From an uncultured Lachnospiraceae bacterium (GTDB taxonomy: Bacteria; Bacillota; Clostridia; Lachnospirales; Lachnospiraceae), in contig CANRNJ010000001.1 of the NCBI GenBank assembly GCA_947631955.1, forward strand, positions 496,001 through 560,000: DNA of 64,000 nt. The letters run 5' to 3'. Numbering within the stretch: position 1 is the first letter of the stretch; every line of letters starts with the position of its first letter. This document shows positions 7,391-16,963 of this stretch, piece by piece. The translations under genes and the position numbers were made by a program. Under the pieces are notes generated by a model that was not told where the DNA came from, did not search any database, and worked only from the letters and a program-made list of their open reading frames with translations.

Positions 7391-10300
7391 TTAGATATTC
7401 GGCATCTTTTCCTGATATACGACATACTCATTTCCCAGCACATCCGTGTTGATCTTATGGATATGAGTTGTTTTCGATAATCCCACCAGATTTTGTTTGT
7501 CAAATTTTGAAGCCGCCAAAGGCTTGGTTTCAATGTAATTAAAACTCTTTGGCTTAGTTCTGGAAAGATATCTTTCTTTATACAGTTCGCCATCTTTTTC
7601 ATAGACAATGATATCGTTTTTAAACAAAGAAAACTGATATACATATCCCAATCCTGCCAAGTCCTCCCGGTTCTGCCCCGGAGCGATCACCTTGTCCTGT
7701 ATCAATACCTTGGTATAGGCGTCCTCATCTATCTTATATCCGTCTTTTGTGCAAAGAAAATCCGAATATTTCAGACCGGCCAGATAATACTTCCCCGTCT
7801 TCTCATTGCGATAGACATCCGTCCTGTACGGCACAAGCTGCTCCAGAAAGACCTTCTTAGATCCCCGCTCATGCCCGTACTTATGGGAGATATCGATGCA
7901 GCTTCCCACTTCGCCGTCTTTATATTTGAGGACCTCTACCTTGGGGCCGTTATGCTTCTTGGCATATTTTCTGACATAATCTCCCGTTTCTTTTTGATAC
8001 TCGACAAACGGGTTCGCGGCGTCCTGATACTCCTCATAGATCTGCATCAATGCCTCCCACGTCTTCGGGTCGTTGCGTTTCATGAGGAAACTGTCTTCCT
8101 TGCCATTTTTGATCTTTTCGTCAAAGAGTTTGAAATCATTGTAAATATTTAAGTAGTTGATCTTATAGGTCGTACCATCGATCGTCCGCGAGCCGCGGAT
8201 CGTCTGGTTGCACAGTCCTCTGTTGATCTTCCGATCGACATAAAAATGGTATTTTATCTCCCGCTGCGCTCTTGTGATCTCCTGCCGGATGGCATACCAC
8301 TTTTCTTCATACAGGATCTTCTTGTAAGTATCATCATCAATCAGTTTCTCCGGGGCGTCCCTCAGGATTTCGCCGGTTTCAAAATCAATGACTTCTCCCT
8401 GCAGTCTATGCCACGCATTGTAACCCATCTTGGAATAGGCGATCAGCATCGCGTCCACGGCATGATGGGAGTAATCTTCATCTCTATACTTGTCCAGTTT
8501 AAGGTTGACTCTCATTTGATGCGTAAACGCGCCGCGGATAACGGATACTTTCGTTTCTGCTTCGTTCGCTTTGAAGAAATCCTGAAGGGTATTTAACACC
8601 ACGCGCGAAGCATAAGCCGTATCCGTGAGATTTCTGTGGATGAACCCCTGCACGACATCCAGTTTGGTGATATCTTCCTCAAATAAAAGATTTCTCCGTT
8701 TGCCCGGTTTGTACGGCAGGCGCAATACCATCTGCCGATATTCCTCATACGCCCATCCGTCCGCTTTTGTATTCAGATATTGATACGGCGTTCTGTTTCC
8801 TTTTCTCTGGTTTTCAATGGCATAGACGAGCGCCTTATTATTTCTGCTGTCATCCAGTGAAATGGAAAGCGGAATGATATGATCCACCTCAAACGCGTTT
8901 TGATTTTCCACCAGTTCCCGGATATCAATAGCCTTACCGGAATATAAGCATTTTCCTTCCTGTTCATTCCACAATTTTAGTTTCAATGTCAGACCCTTGT
9001 GATTCTTAAAATGCTCCTCTTTTATCTCAAAGCCATATTGGTCGCTGATCTTCTTCCTGATATCCTTGATCTCATTCTCATTCAGACGCTGCTGCTTTCT
9101 TATTCTGTCTTTTTCTTCATCTGAATTTCTATCCCTCGGCATCTCGATGATGATCTCATCAATTACCGGATATTTTTTGATCAGGGCATTGATGATCTTT
9201 ACCGCCGCACGCGCCGATCTGACAACCACCGGATTGTAGATCTCTTCCGTAAAGACCTCCGTCGGAATATATTTTCTGCCCTTAAAATCATCGTGTTCTT
9301 TCTTGAATACGCCCATTTCCGTGAGGATCTGCATTTGATTTTTGTTTTCTTCGTACATCGCCGGTATCAGATCTTCCCGCATGACCTTAATAGAAAAAGA
9401 CTGATATCTGCTAAACAGCGACGGATTCTTCTTCCGTATGTCCACCAAAACATTTTTCACTTCATCCGACAGAGAAAGCGTCTGCGGAAGATCAAAAAAG
9501 CGGTTTTCAAACGCGTTTAAGATCTGGTCTTTGTCCGTACAGATGGTAAGGACATTGGCAATCGCATCCAATTCCTCCACCGATAAGGCATCTACATCGA
9601 ATCCGGCTTTTCCCAGTTCCTTTTTCATTTTTCGATAAGCTTCAAATGTGTGGAAAATCTCTTTTTCATTGGCATCGATCCTCGCGCCTTCCAAGGATGT
9701 GATCTCTTCTCCAATGACATTTTTTATGATTTTGCGCATATTGACGGTATTCGACTGTTTGATCGTATCGATAATCTCTATCTTTTGTCCGCGCGTCAAA
9801 GGTTCTCCATTGACTTTTAAATTGTTCAGATCACTCAGGCAGTTATATTCCTGCGCCGTATAGCTTGCGCCCGAAGCCCGTCTTTCACTTGGATATACCG
9901 AACAGGTGCCGATCAATTTTTCAAAAATATTTTCTTCTGTAATAAAATGACCGTTCTCATCCCGCTTTGTTGTATATTTTCCGTAATCGGTCCGTGACTT
10001 TTCATTTCCGGGGCCGTCGTAATACGCTCTCTTGCGGTTAAAAAGTTCCATAAAGTCGGCGGCGAAATCCTCCGTCAATCTGTCATTATACCGCAGCTGC
10101 GTTTCTAAGATCTCCGCGGCCTGCTCACGATATTTGCTGAGGGTAAACACATTGCTGATCACCGCATCTTCAACCACACTCTGTCCCCGGTAAAAGCCAT
10201 AGGTGCGCAGACGCTCCAGTTGTATCTCACATGGCAATTTCGTCATTAACTCGTTCTGGTTCCGCTTGATTCCTTCCGCATATTCAGATGAACCTTTCAC

Positions 10301-10660
10301 ATCTCCATCTTCTAAGTAAGAAATCCCTCTATGCTTCAGGATCGCCTTTAAAATATCGTACAGTTCATCACTCGAAACAGCCTCAGACAGTGCCCTGACT
10401 TCCGTTTCAACGATATTTAAGATATGCGAGTCCGGAATGTCAAATCCGTTGGCAAGCCAAAGTTTATTAAAATCCGCTATCCTTGTTTTTCTTCTACGGA
10501 TCAGTCTGCGTGTGCCGCGCATAGACCGCCTTGTTTCATTATTTGCGGCGGCCGCTTCTGAAAATAAATTGACACCGTTTTCCAAAACGGTATATTCATC
10601 ATCTACAACGGCCCAACCGACAGAAGCCACTCCGATATCCAATCCGATCTTGATCCCCAT
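7391..10660 (-). CDS. cas9: compact Cas9 endonuclease, SaCas9-like
   Basis: An RNA-guided DNA endonuclease of 1089 residues, with an AAAGG site before the ATG. RuvC-I holds D8 (GLDIGVASVGWAV), the bridge helix is at ~44-60 (RRSMRGTRRLIRRRKTRI), RuvC-II holds E506 (IIIEMPRD), HNH has D593/H594 and N617 (VDHIIP), and RuvC-III has H733/D736 (HHAVDAMLIA). These line up with S. aureus Cas9 D10, E477, H557, N580, H701 and D704, so both nuclease centres look intact. The C-terminal WED/PAM region also follows SaCas9 (NPFVEYQKETGDYVRKYAKK). No cas1, cas2 or csn2 is present. Confidence 0.97.
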   Translation of the reverse strand: MGIKIGLDIGVASVGWAVVDDEYTVLENGVNLFSEAAAANNETRRSMRGTRRLIRRRKTRIADFNKLWLANGFDIPDSHILNIVETEVRALSEAVSSDELYDILKAILKHRGISYLEDGDVKGSSEYAEGIKRNQNELMTKLPCEIQLERLRTYGFYRGQSVVEDAVISNVFTLSKYREQAAEILETQLRYNDRLTEDFAADFMELFNRKRAYYDGPGNEKSRTDYGKYTTKRDENGHFITEENIFEKLIGTCSVYPSERRASGASYTAQEYNCLSDLNNLKVNGEPLTRGQKIEIIDTIKQSNTVNMRKIIKNVIGEEITSLEGARIDANEKEIFHTFEAYRKMKKELGKAGFDVDALSVEELDAIANVLTICTDKDQILNAFENRFFDLPQTLSLSDEVKNVLVDIRKKNPSLFSRYQSFSIKVMREDLIPAMYEENKNQMQILTEMGVFKKEHDDFKGRKYIPTEVFTEEIYNPVVVRSARAAVKIINALIKKYPVIDEIIIEMPRDRNSDEEKDRIRKQQRLNENEIKDIRKKISDQYGFEIKEEHFKNHKGLTLKLKLWNEQEGKCLYSGKAIDIRELVENQNAFEVDHIIPLSISLDDSRNNKALVYAIENQRKGNRTPYQYLNTKADGWAYEEYRQMVLRLPYKPGKRRNLLFEEDITKLDVVQGFIHRNLTDTAYASRVVLNTLQDFFKANEAETKVSVIRGAFTHQMRVNLKLDKYRDEDYSHHAVDAMLIAYSKMGYNAWHRLQGEVIDFETGEILRDAPEKLIDDDTYKKILYEEKWYAIRQEITRAQREIKYHFYVDRKINRGLCNQTIRGSRTIDGTTYKINYLNIYNDFKLFDEKIKNGKEDSFLMKRNDPKTWEALMQIYEEYQDAANPFVEYQKETGDYVRKYAKKHNGPKVEVLKYKDGEVGSCIDISHKYGHERGSKKVFLEQLVPYRTDVYRNEKTGKYYLAGLKYSDFLCTKDGYKIDEDAYTKVLIQDKVIAPGQNREDLAGLGYVYQFSLFKNDIIVYEKDGELYKERYLSRTKPKSFNYIETKPLAASKFDKQNLVGLSKTTHIHKINTDVLGNEYVVYQEKMPNI

Positions 10661-10699
10661 AATATCAACCTTTCTCTTTTGTATTTTTGTTATGTACGG

Positions 10700-10860
10700 A
10701 CACCGCCTGCGCTTATTTTACCATATTCTCAAATGCCAGTACTGTAAACCATTCCGGGAGAATTGCAAAGCAATTCTTTAGAGTTAATTGCGAAGCAATT
10801 TACTCATGCGCATAAGTGCTGAATCTGCGCTTATGATACCATATCCTCAGATGCCAGTAA
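10700..10860. repeat. dispersed palindromic repeat, copy 3, upstream of cas9
   Basis: It begins TGCGCTTATTTTACCATATT, then CTCAAATGCCAGTACTG and GAGAATTGCAAAGCAATTCT. A second diverged palindrome (TTAATTGCGAAGCAATTTA) and a closing GCGCTTATGATACCATA block follow. It sits between the divergent cas9 and restriction endonuclease genes, so the cas9 promoter must lie in or beside it. The double palindrome suggests a composite or rearranged copy. Confidence 0.75.
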
Positions 10861-10890
10861 AGGAAGATCCCCATTCATAAGAACCTGCCA

Positions 10891-10919
10891 TTGAACAAAA
10901 CCCTATGCCGGTATATAAT
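10891..10919 (+). promoter_or_regulatory. promoter of the restriction endonuclease
   Basis: TTGAAC at 10891-10896, a 17-bp spacer and TATAAT at 10914-10919 form a good sigma-A promoter. Transcription would start near 10926, leaving an ~85-nt leader before the ATG at 11012 with its GGGAG site. Confidence 0.75.
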
Positions 10920-11011
10920 ACTTATAGCCACGGAAGGTTTCGTAAAAATACGTTCCGCCTGAATAAACAAAGACTAATATAAGCCCGTCTAATACACAGG
11001 GAGAAAAGACT

Positions 11012-12409
11012 ATGTCCAGAGAAGAACGAAAATGGAATAATCGTTTCATAGCTTATATGAATATGATTGCCAATCATCCAAATTACAAAGGACTTCCTAT
11101 CCAAAAGAAGAAAGATGGTTCTCTGTCTTGGATTGCTACCGCAAAATCAAAGGTTGGCGAAGAACGTATAAAATGGTGCCTGAAAAAGGCTGATGAACTT
11201 GGTTTTCCTCATCGTGCAGGTGTTTATGCAGATGTCATGCTGGCAATTCATCCTACAAAATGGAAGGTATGTCAAACATGCGGAAGACTAATGTCCCTGT
11301 ATTACCATTATCCGAACGCAAATTTTGTCAAAGCACTAAATAAAGATTTTCACGCTGATTTTACTGACTGCGATCATATCGCAGATATTTGGGATACTCT
11401 GATTGAATCCGGAGTAAAAAAACGGGTTCTTGCAAAATACCTCATAAACAAAGGCGGCCTCGAACTCGATCCGGATGATGCATCAAAGGAGGAAATAATA
11501 GATGCCCTCGAACTTGTCTGCCGCAAAGGAAATAAAAAACTTTTAGGGCCTGGGGCAATGTCTAATTTTCCAGACCGCTATGACGGCTTCCACACATATA
11601 ATCGCTGCTGCAGATCTTCTCAGGATAAAGGATGTTCAAAAGAAAACCTGAAATCCTACACCAAAGATCGACGTGCTTATGAATACTGGAGCGACGGCAA
11701 TATTCATGCTGCAAATCAGTTTATGGGAAGCTCTTTTTTCGACGGTATTTCGGCTGACCACATTGGGCCTATATCCCTTGGTTTTATACATGATCCCCGT
11801 TATCTTCAACCAATGTCAGGAGGCGACAACTCTGCTAAGCGGGACCGCCTTCAAATCGAGGACATTGAAAAAATAATAGAAACTTATAACCGAACAAAAG
11901 TATATCCCATGTCATGGTATTCAAAACTTATATGGGAACATATTTTTTCAACTTATAAATCTCATTCCGGCATTGCAGTTACCGTTTGCCGGGATGCGCT
12001 GAAACAGAATATGGCGAATTTCATGTTCATCCTCTGGACCATACTTGAAGACTGCCCTGCTTACGGTGAAGATTTTCTTGAACAAAAACTTCTGGCTCAG
12101 CACTATGACTGCTTTAATTACTCATATGAGTTTAACTCAAACGGCGAAATAATATCGCAGCAGCCCCGCCACTTTACCGACAGAAATCAAAACGAAGCGG
12201 AACGCTATAAACGCATAGCGATAAACTCAGTCTATGACTACAATGACAAAAATAATCGAAATACAAACAGCCATCTTAATCGCGATGAATTAAAGGATTT
12301 ATCTTCTCTGTGCAAAGAACTTAACTCTTCGCATGACTATGATGAATGTTACAAAAGATTAGTTATGCTCGTTGAAAAAATTGAGCGCCGGCTTATTTCT
12401 TCTCTCTAA
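11012..12409 (+). CDS. type IIS restriction endonuclease, Alw26I/Eco31I/Esp3I family
   Basis: A 465-residue nuclease. The HNH (beta-beta-alpha metal) motif is seen as SADHIGPISLGF, with D249 and H250, and the Asn helix DNSAKRDRL with N273 and K276. This spacing fits the single HNH site known for Eco31I. Additional Cys pairs (CQTCGR, and RCC followed by KGC) may bind zinc. The family cuts outside asymmetric GTCTC-type sites. It is convergent with the two methylase genes and overlaps the cytosine methylase gene end by 17 bp. The exact target sequence cannot be read from the protein. Confidence 0.85.
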   Translation: MSREERKWNNRFIAYMNMIANHPNYKGLPIQKKKDGSLSWIATAKSKVGEERIKWCLKKADELGFPHRAGVYADVMLAIHPTKWKVCQTCGRLMSLYYHYPNANFVKALNKDFHADFTDCDHIADIWDTLIESGVKKRVLAKYLINKGGLELDPDDASKEEIIDALELVCRKGNKKLLGPGAMSNFPDRYDGFHTYNRCCRSSQDKGCSKENLKSYTKDRRAYEYWSDGNIHAANQFMGSSFFDGISADHIGPISLGFIHDPRYLQPMSGGDNSAKRDRLQIEDIEKIIETYNRTKVYPMSWYSKLIWEHIFSTYKSHSGIAVTVCRDALKQNMANFMFILWTILEDCPAYGEDFLEQKLLAQHYDCFNYSYEFNSNGEIISQQPRHFTDRNQNEAERYKRIAINSVYDYNDKNNRNTNSHLNRDELKDLSSLCKELNSSHDYDECYKRLVMLVEKIERRLISSL

Positions 12410-13754
12410 AATCAGAGTAAGAGGATGGCTTTTCTGTGGTTCTTCCCTCCACATAAGCCTCGTAAGAAATCTTTCCTTTCAGAAACTGTAAAATATCGTT
12501 TTCCTCTCCATAGATATACTCCGCTGTATCGGAACATTCAACTTGCTCTAAATCACCAATCGTTTCTCCTGCTGTAACCTGCCGATCTTCTTCAACCGTT
12601 ATTGCCTCTGGATACAGTTTGCTTGGCTTTATTCCCAAATCATTTCTGGTACAAATAATAATTACCCGTTTCCTTTTCTGCGGAACAGCATAATCATTGG
12701 CCATTAAAAAACGTCCTTCTGTTTTATACCCAAGCTCAGCAAAAAGCGTATGCACCTCTCGATATGTCTTTCCGCCTTGATAACTCAGCAGGCCCTCCAC
12801 ATTTTCAAAAACAATGACCTTTGGATTCACTCTCTTTACAATATCCGCAAATTCTCTGAACAGCTGATTCCTAGGATCATCATCTGCTCTGAAACCAGCC
12901 ATCGAAAATCCTTGGCACGGCGGTCCTCCGCATATAATATCTGCGCCGCCGCTTTTTGCCGCTTTCTCAACGGCAGCCTTTGTTCCCTCTTGAGTGATAT
13001 CTCCGCATAATACCGGGATCTCAGGATTGTTTATTTTTAATGTTGCACAAGCGCTTTCCTCTATGTCATTGCTGAGAAGTGAAGATATACCGGCAGCCTT
13101 AAATCCTACGGTCATTCCTCCCGCTCCGCAGAATAAATCTATAGACTTCGTACATCCGGTTTTTTCAACAATGCTTCTTCCTATTTGATATGCCAACACG
13201 GTTGGAACCGCATTTCCAACCTGCTTCAACATCTGTGTTTTGTTTCCAAAGAAATAATAATCGTCCCTGAATGTCTGGAACCGCGCGGCTTCTCTCACCG
13301 AGATCACTCGTTCATGGACCGGATGGACATATGTTCCGTTGCCCGGTCTGTTAAAATATGTAGTAATGGTATAACTCGGCTTATTATAATCTATTCTCCC
13401 ATATAAAGTAGTCCTTCCACCGGTCTTTGTAATTCTTTCTAATCTTTTAGATTTTTTCACCGTTTCAGGCGGTATGTCTTTCCAGCTGCCTCCCTGCGGC
13501 ACAGCCTTTATCATTTCCAGATCCAAATCACTCAGCTTAAATGTTGTATGGTTCAAAATAAAATTATGATACAGGGATTTATACTTATCAGTGATGCCGC
13601 TGATTATCTTTTTATCAAATGCGCTTATCCCTTCCGCAAAAGACAATACATCCTTCTCTCCTTTAAGGATCGCTTCGGCATCTGTTTTATCCAGACCAGA
13701 AAGAACATATGCAATATCTCTGCAATAATCGCCAACAACCGGCTTACTGGTCAT
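12393..13754 (-). CDS. C5-cytosine DNA methyltransferase, circularly permuted
   Basis: A 453-residue enzyme that methylates cytosine for self-protection. The conserved blocks appear in permuted order. The target-recognition part and motifs IX/X (VREAARFQTF, MLKQVGNAVP) come first, at ~150-190. Motif I (SIDLFCGAGGMTVGF) follows at ~205, motif IV with the catalytic Cys (GGPPCQGFSMAGFR) at ~280, ENVEGLL, and QKRKRVIII. In ordinary C5 methylases motif I is N-terminal. Its ATG overlaps the stop of the adenine methylase (ATGA), so both are made from one message. Confidence 0.93.
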   Translation of the reverse strand: MTSKPVVGDYCRDIAYVLSGLDKTDAEAILKGEKDVLSFAEGISAFDKKIISGITDKYKSLYHNFILNHTTFKLSDLDLEMIKAVPQGGSWKDIPPETVKKSKRLERITKTGGRTTLYGRIDYNKPSYTITTYFNRPGNGTYVHPVHERVISVREAARFQTFRDDYYFFGNKTQMLKQVGNAVPTVLAYQIGRSIVEKTGCTKSIDLFCGAGGMTVGFKAAGISSLLSNDIEESACATLKINNPEIPVLCGDITQEGTKAAVEKAAKSGGADIICGGPPCQGFSMAGFRADDDPRNQLFREFADIVKRVNPKVIVFENVEGLLSYQGGKTYREVHTLFAELGYKTEGRFLMANDYAVPQKRKRVIIICTRNDLGIKPSKLYPEAITVEEDRQVTAGETIGDLEQVECSDTAEYIYGEENDILQFLKGKISYEAYVEGRTTEKPSSYSDFREKK

Positions 13755-15385
13755 ACCCTCACCTCTATTTCTTCTGCTATCCCGTATGCTTTTTCCGCAA
13801 GCATCTCTACCATGTTGATAATGCTTCTGTCATGATTACTTAGATAAAGCCGTACTTTTTGAGATATTTCATTCAGATACGGCGAGCCGATCGGAATCGG
13901 AAAACAGTCGATCTCATAATTATTGATATGATTATTGCTGCTTGTCAGTTTAAAAAACCAGTTAATTATCTTTGTATTGAATAAGCCCAAAATCGTGTAA
14001 ATGTCTACCCCAAATTCATTATCCAGCACCGAAATAAAATTGCAGGAATTACCCAACACATGGTTTGCTGAAACGAAAGAAAAAGTAACCCTTCTTTCTT
14101 TATGCATATTTGCTATCTGCTGGCAGATGATCCGCTCATTTTTTATATAACGGTTCTTTTTTGTTGAAATAACGAAATCCTCCATGGCAAAATCATGTTC
14201 GCCTGTATCAACGAGTTCATAATACCCAATGTTACGTCCTCTCAAAAGCGGATAGCCCGTATCGACAGTCGTGATGCTTTTTTTGTTCGATGTGAGATCC
14301 AGTTCACCTCTCAGATTTATTACAAAATCCAAATCCTTCACAGTCGGAAAGGTCCTGAGCTTCTTAAACCGTATATACTCATCATTTGATAATGCAACTA
14401 TTGAATTTCCAGTGTTTTCATTTAATATATCTTCCACCTTCACTTCAGCGGAATCACCGGGATTGCGGCAGAAATCCTTTACAACTAGAACCTTGGCAGT
14501 TTTTTTGTCTTTTCTGATCAAAACCGTACTTAATGCCTGCTGCGTATCTATATATCCGTTTCCTTCACCTATCATTTTCACCGATAAAAGATCCATGTCT
14601 TTTATCATATGGCTTCTTAGTTTCTCACACGTTTTGTCTGACATGATCGACGCAGGTATGAGCAGCGAAATAAATGCGCTGTCGTTTGCATATCTGTCAA
14701 TTATCTCCTCCACAAACAACTTATAAAGGTTCAATACTCCGTCGGTTGAATACCGGAACCTTTTTGATACTATTTTTGCGATAGAGGAATACTTGCCTTG
14801 ATCGGCTCTATACTCATCGTCAGTTCTATAATGCCCTCGCTCAGCTTTAAGATTCTTATACGGCGGATTTGTAACAACAATGTCAAATCTTGCATCCGCT
14901 GTTTCGGGCGGGAAAACATCTTCAAGCGGAATATAATCTAATTCATCCGCTGAAACATCCACCAACAATCCACTTCCAACATGGCTATCAAAATAATCGT
15001 CCGGCAGTTCAAACGCCCAAAGCGACATAATCAGCTCCCGAAGAGAACTCTTATATCCTTCTACAGCCTTCGGATTTATATCGGAAACATATATATTCTC
15101 TACAAGTCTGCGTCCCTCCCTGCGCGACAGCTGATACTTATCCTGAATCTTATTGATATATGAAAAAACAAAGCTGCCGGTTCCAACACAAGGTTCAAAA
15201 AACTTAAGTCCGATAATTATTTCTTTACTAACCTGCATTGTTTCAACAAGTTCATCCATCATTGCATCTGTAAGGGACAGATCTGTATAATAACTGCCTG
15301 TACGTTTTCTATCTAAAGAATCCATACTGTTTTCTATTGACCGGCTTCTCTGTTTCAGTGTTTTCCATAATTCATCTTTATTCAT
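13751..15385 (-). CDS. N6-adenine DNA methyltransferase of the Alw26I-type system
   Basis: A 544-residue enzyme with SAM motif I (FEPCVGTGSFVF, near residue 67) and catalytic motif IV (DIVVTNPPYKNL, near 172). The C-terminal half resembles target-recognition regions. Alw26I, Eco31I and Esp3I systems modify one strand at adenine and the other at cytosine, and the pairing seen here with a cytosine methylase fits that. The start has a GAAGGATT site. It is the middle gene of an HTH-adenine-cytosine methylase operon. Confidence 0.92.
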   Translation of the reverse strand: MNKDELWKTLKQRSRSIENSMDSLDRKRTGSYYTDLSLTDAMMDELVETMQVSKEIIIGLKFFEPCVGTGSFVFSYINKIQDKYQLSRREGRRLVENIYVSDINPKAVEGYKSSLRELIMSLWAFELPDDYFDSHVGSGLLVDVSADELDYIPLEDVFPPETADARFDIVVTNPPYKNLKAERGHYRTDDEYRADQGKYSSIAKIVSKRFRYSTDGVLNLYKLFVEEIIDRYANDSAFISLLIPASIMSDKTCEKLRSHMIKDMDLLSVKMIGEGNGYIDTQQALSTVLIRKDKKTAKVLVVKDFCRNPGDSAEVKVEDILNENTGNSIVALSNDEYIRFKKLRTFPTVKDLDFVINLRGELDLTSNKKSITTVDTGYPLLRGRNIGYYELVDTGEHDFAMEDFVISTKKNRYIKNERIICQQIANMHKERRVTFSFVSANHVLGNSCNFISVLDNEFGVDIYTILGLFNTKIINWFFKLTSSNNHINNYEIDCFPIPIGSPYLNEISQKVRLYLSNHDRSIINMVEMLAEKAYGIAEEIEVRV

Positions 15386-15435
15386 TACCGCTTAATCCTT
15401 CCAGATCAAAATTGGCAAATCCCATCCCGCTGTTT

Positions 15436-15630
15436 TTATTCTATAGCGCTCTTTCCACTCTTGACCCACTCGTCCAATTCACTACGCTTAAATTTCCATT
15501 GTTTTCCAATTTTATGAGCAGGAATCTTGCTGTCTTTTTTGATCCAATTTCTTATGGAATCTTTGTTTACTCCAAGATAATCTGCCGCTTCATCTATTCC
15601 TATCCATCTGTCTTCATTCATCTCAGCCAC
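15436..15630 (-). CDS. small HTH protein, possible restriction-modification controller
   Basis: A 64-residue excisionase/MerR-type helix-turn-helix protein (GIDEAADYLGVNKDSIRNW, then KQWKFKRSELDEWV). The start is a GTG with GGAGGTGG six bases upstream. It precedes the adenine methylase by 50 bp on the same strand. Such proteins can act as controllers of methylase or nuclease expression or as excisionases. No integrase is adjacent, so the controller role is the better guess. Confidence 0.82.
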   Translation of the reverse strand: MAEMNEDRWIGIDEAADYLGVNKDSIRNWIKKDSKIPAHKIGKQWKFKRSELDEWVKSGKSAIE

Positions 15631-15908
15631 AAGCCACCTCCAAAATGTACACCGATAACAAACCTCTTAGATTATAACATCATCCGCCTTGGAATACAAT
15701 CGATTTCTTATGAATGTATAGGAATTGATGTGAATTTGTTTCTTTTATTTTCTTATAGTATAACTTTTAATATGTGTCATAAATTGGACTTATAGATTTT
15801 TTTAGATAACAAGCCTGCTTGTCCATTAGACAAATACTGGGATAAACCCTGTTTTTCGATCCATAAAAAGAAATGAATAAAGACAATTTTGATTTATGAA
15901 GCGCTTCA

Positions 15909-16307
15909 TCACCTGTTCTGTCCCAGTTTACTCAGCATTTCCCTAAAGCCGTCTTCGAGATCGTTGAGCCTGTTGTACCATACGCTCCCCAATATGTCAG
16001 GAATACTGTAATTCAGAGAGGAGCAGACAATGACGGGAATATCGATTTTTTCTTTTTTCATTCTTTCAATCAATTTAAATCCCGCTTCCTCATCTACAGC
16101 TTCTCCCTCTTCCAACGGATACTGTATATCCGTCACGATCAGATCGATCTTATCCTCTCCCTGATAAATCTGTTCCCACAGCTTCTCCTGACTGCCCACA
16201 GTTATAATATTCCGAATACCGTTAAACTCCAAAGCTTTGCGTATATCCGTTCTTTTAAAAACATCATCATCCACAATAATGGCTTTTATCACATTTATTT
16301 TGTTCAT
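15909..16307 (-). CDS. stand-alone receiver-domain protein
   Basis: A 132-residue CheY-like receiver with no output domain. It has the acidic cluster VDDDV (13-15), the phosphoacceptor D60 (LIVTDIQYP) and the Ser/Thr position (VIVCSS). The normally invariant Lys near the end is not where expected (GSVWYNRLND). It starts 26 bp after the TOPRIM gene, so the three genes form an operon. No histidine kinase is nearby. A role as a phospho-switch or protein-binding regulator of the ATPase-TOPRIM pair is my inference. Confidence 0.82.
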   Translation of the reverse strand: MNKINVIKAIIVDDDVFKRTDIRKALEFNGIRNIITVGSQEKLWEQIYQGEDKIDLIVTDIQYPLEEGEAVDEEAGFKLIERMKKEKIDIPVIVCSSLNYSIPDILGSVWYNRLNDLEDGFREMLSKLGQNR

Positions 16308-16333
16308 AATATAACTTTTTACTCCTTATACTA

Positions 16334-16963
16334 CTACTCAATTTTTTTATTCATTTCTTTAATCCAACTGCTGTCACTATCTTCAAATAACTCTATAAAT
16401 TTTCCGAAATTACTACTTCCGACAGCCGAATCATCCGACTCCAAATTCCTAACCCGCTGACGCATATCTACATAATTCTCCTCGGTAACATGCGCCATAA
16501 CTTCTCGAATCTGGTCTGCTCTCCCTTTGTAATTTCCCACCCCGGTATATTCCCTTATCAAAGGAGCATTCATCGGTTTCGCTGGCGATTTTATATTTTC
16601 ATCCGTCCAATGTTTTATGACAATTTGCATTGTACAAGGATTCGCAAATATCACGACTTCATCTGCAGCACTATCAACACCATGAAACTCATTAATCTTG
16701 CGTTTAATGTCCTCATACTGCTCACGGGGTTTCTTTTCCGTATCACAAAACACAAGCACCAGTTCATCTGCTCCATTTTGGTATCGATCCTGATACCTCG
16801 CCGGAATATTTCCATTGCCGCCTGCATTAACTAATAAAATATCATATTGCTCATTCCATACTTTCAAATCTTTCAAGCGCTTAAGATACTCATATTCCTC
16901 ATTGCCTTCGCAGATAATGCAGATTTTATGCTTATCAAAGATCTCAGGGAGCTTATTGGGCAT
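16334..16963 (-). CDS. TOPRIM-like nuclease subunit (RloB/AbiLii/AriB-like)
   Basis: The start is taken as the ATG at 16963 (MPNKLPEIF), overlapping the ATPase stop, with a GGGGG site about ten bases upstream; this gives 209 residues. TOPRIM features are a Glu loop (CIICEGNEE, E19) and DxE (VFCDTEKKP, D74/E76). A later NPCTMQIVIKHW resembles the NPxFE(L/I)W region of RloB proteins. Partnered with an AAA15 ATPase, it matches the two-gene plan of AbiL and PARIS anti-phage systems, where the TOPRIM protein is the effector. Whether it cuts DNA or RNA is unknown. Confidence 0.75.
   Translation of the reverse strand: MPNKLPEIFDKHKICIICEGNEEYEYLKRLKDLKVWNEQYDILLVNAGGNGNIPARYQDRYQNGADELVLVFCDTEKKPREQYEDIKRKINEFHGVDSAADEVVIFANPCTMQIVIKHWTDENIKSPAKPMNAPLIREYTGVGNYKGRADQIREVMAHVTEENYVDMRQRVRNLESDDSAVGSSNFGKFIELFEDSDSSWIKEMNKKIE

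Noticed and set aside
15436..15630. The small HTH protein as an excisionase of an element
   Set aside because: No integrase or attachment site is adjacent, and it leads the methylase operon, so a controller role is more likely.
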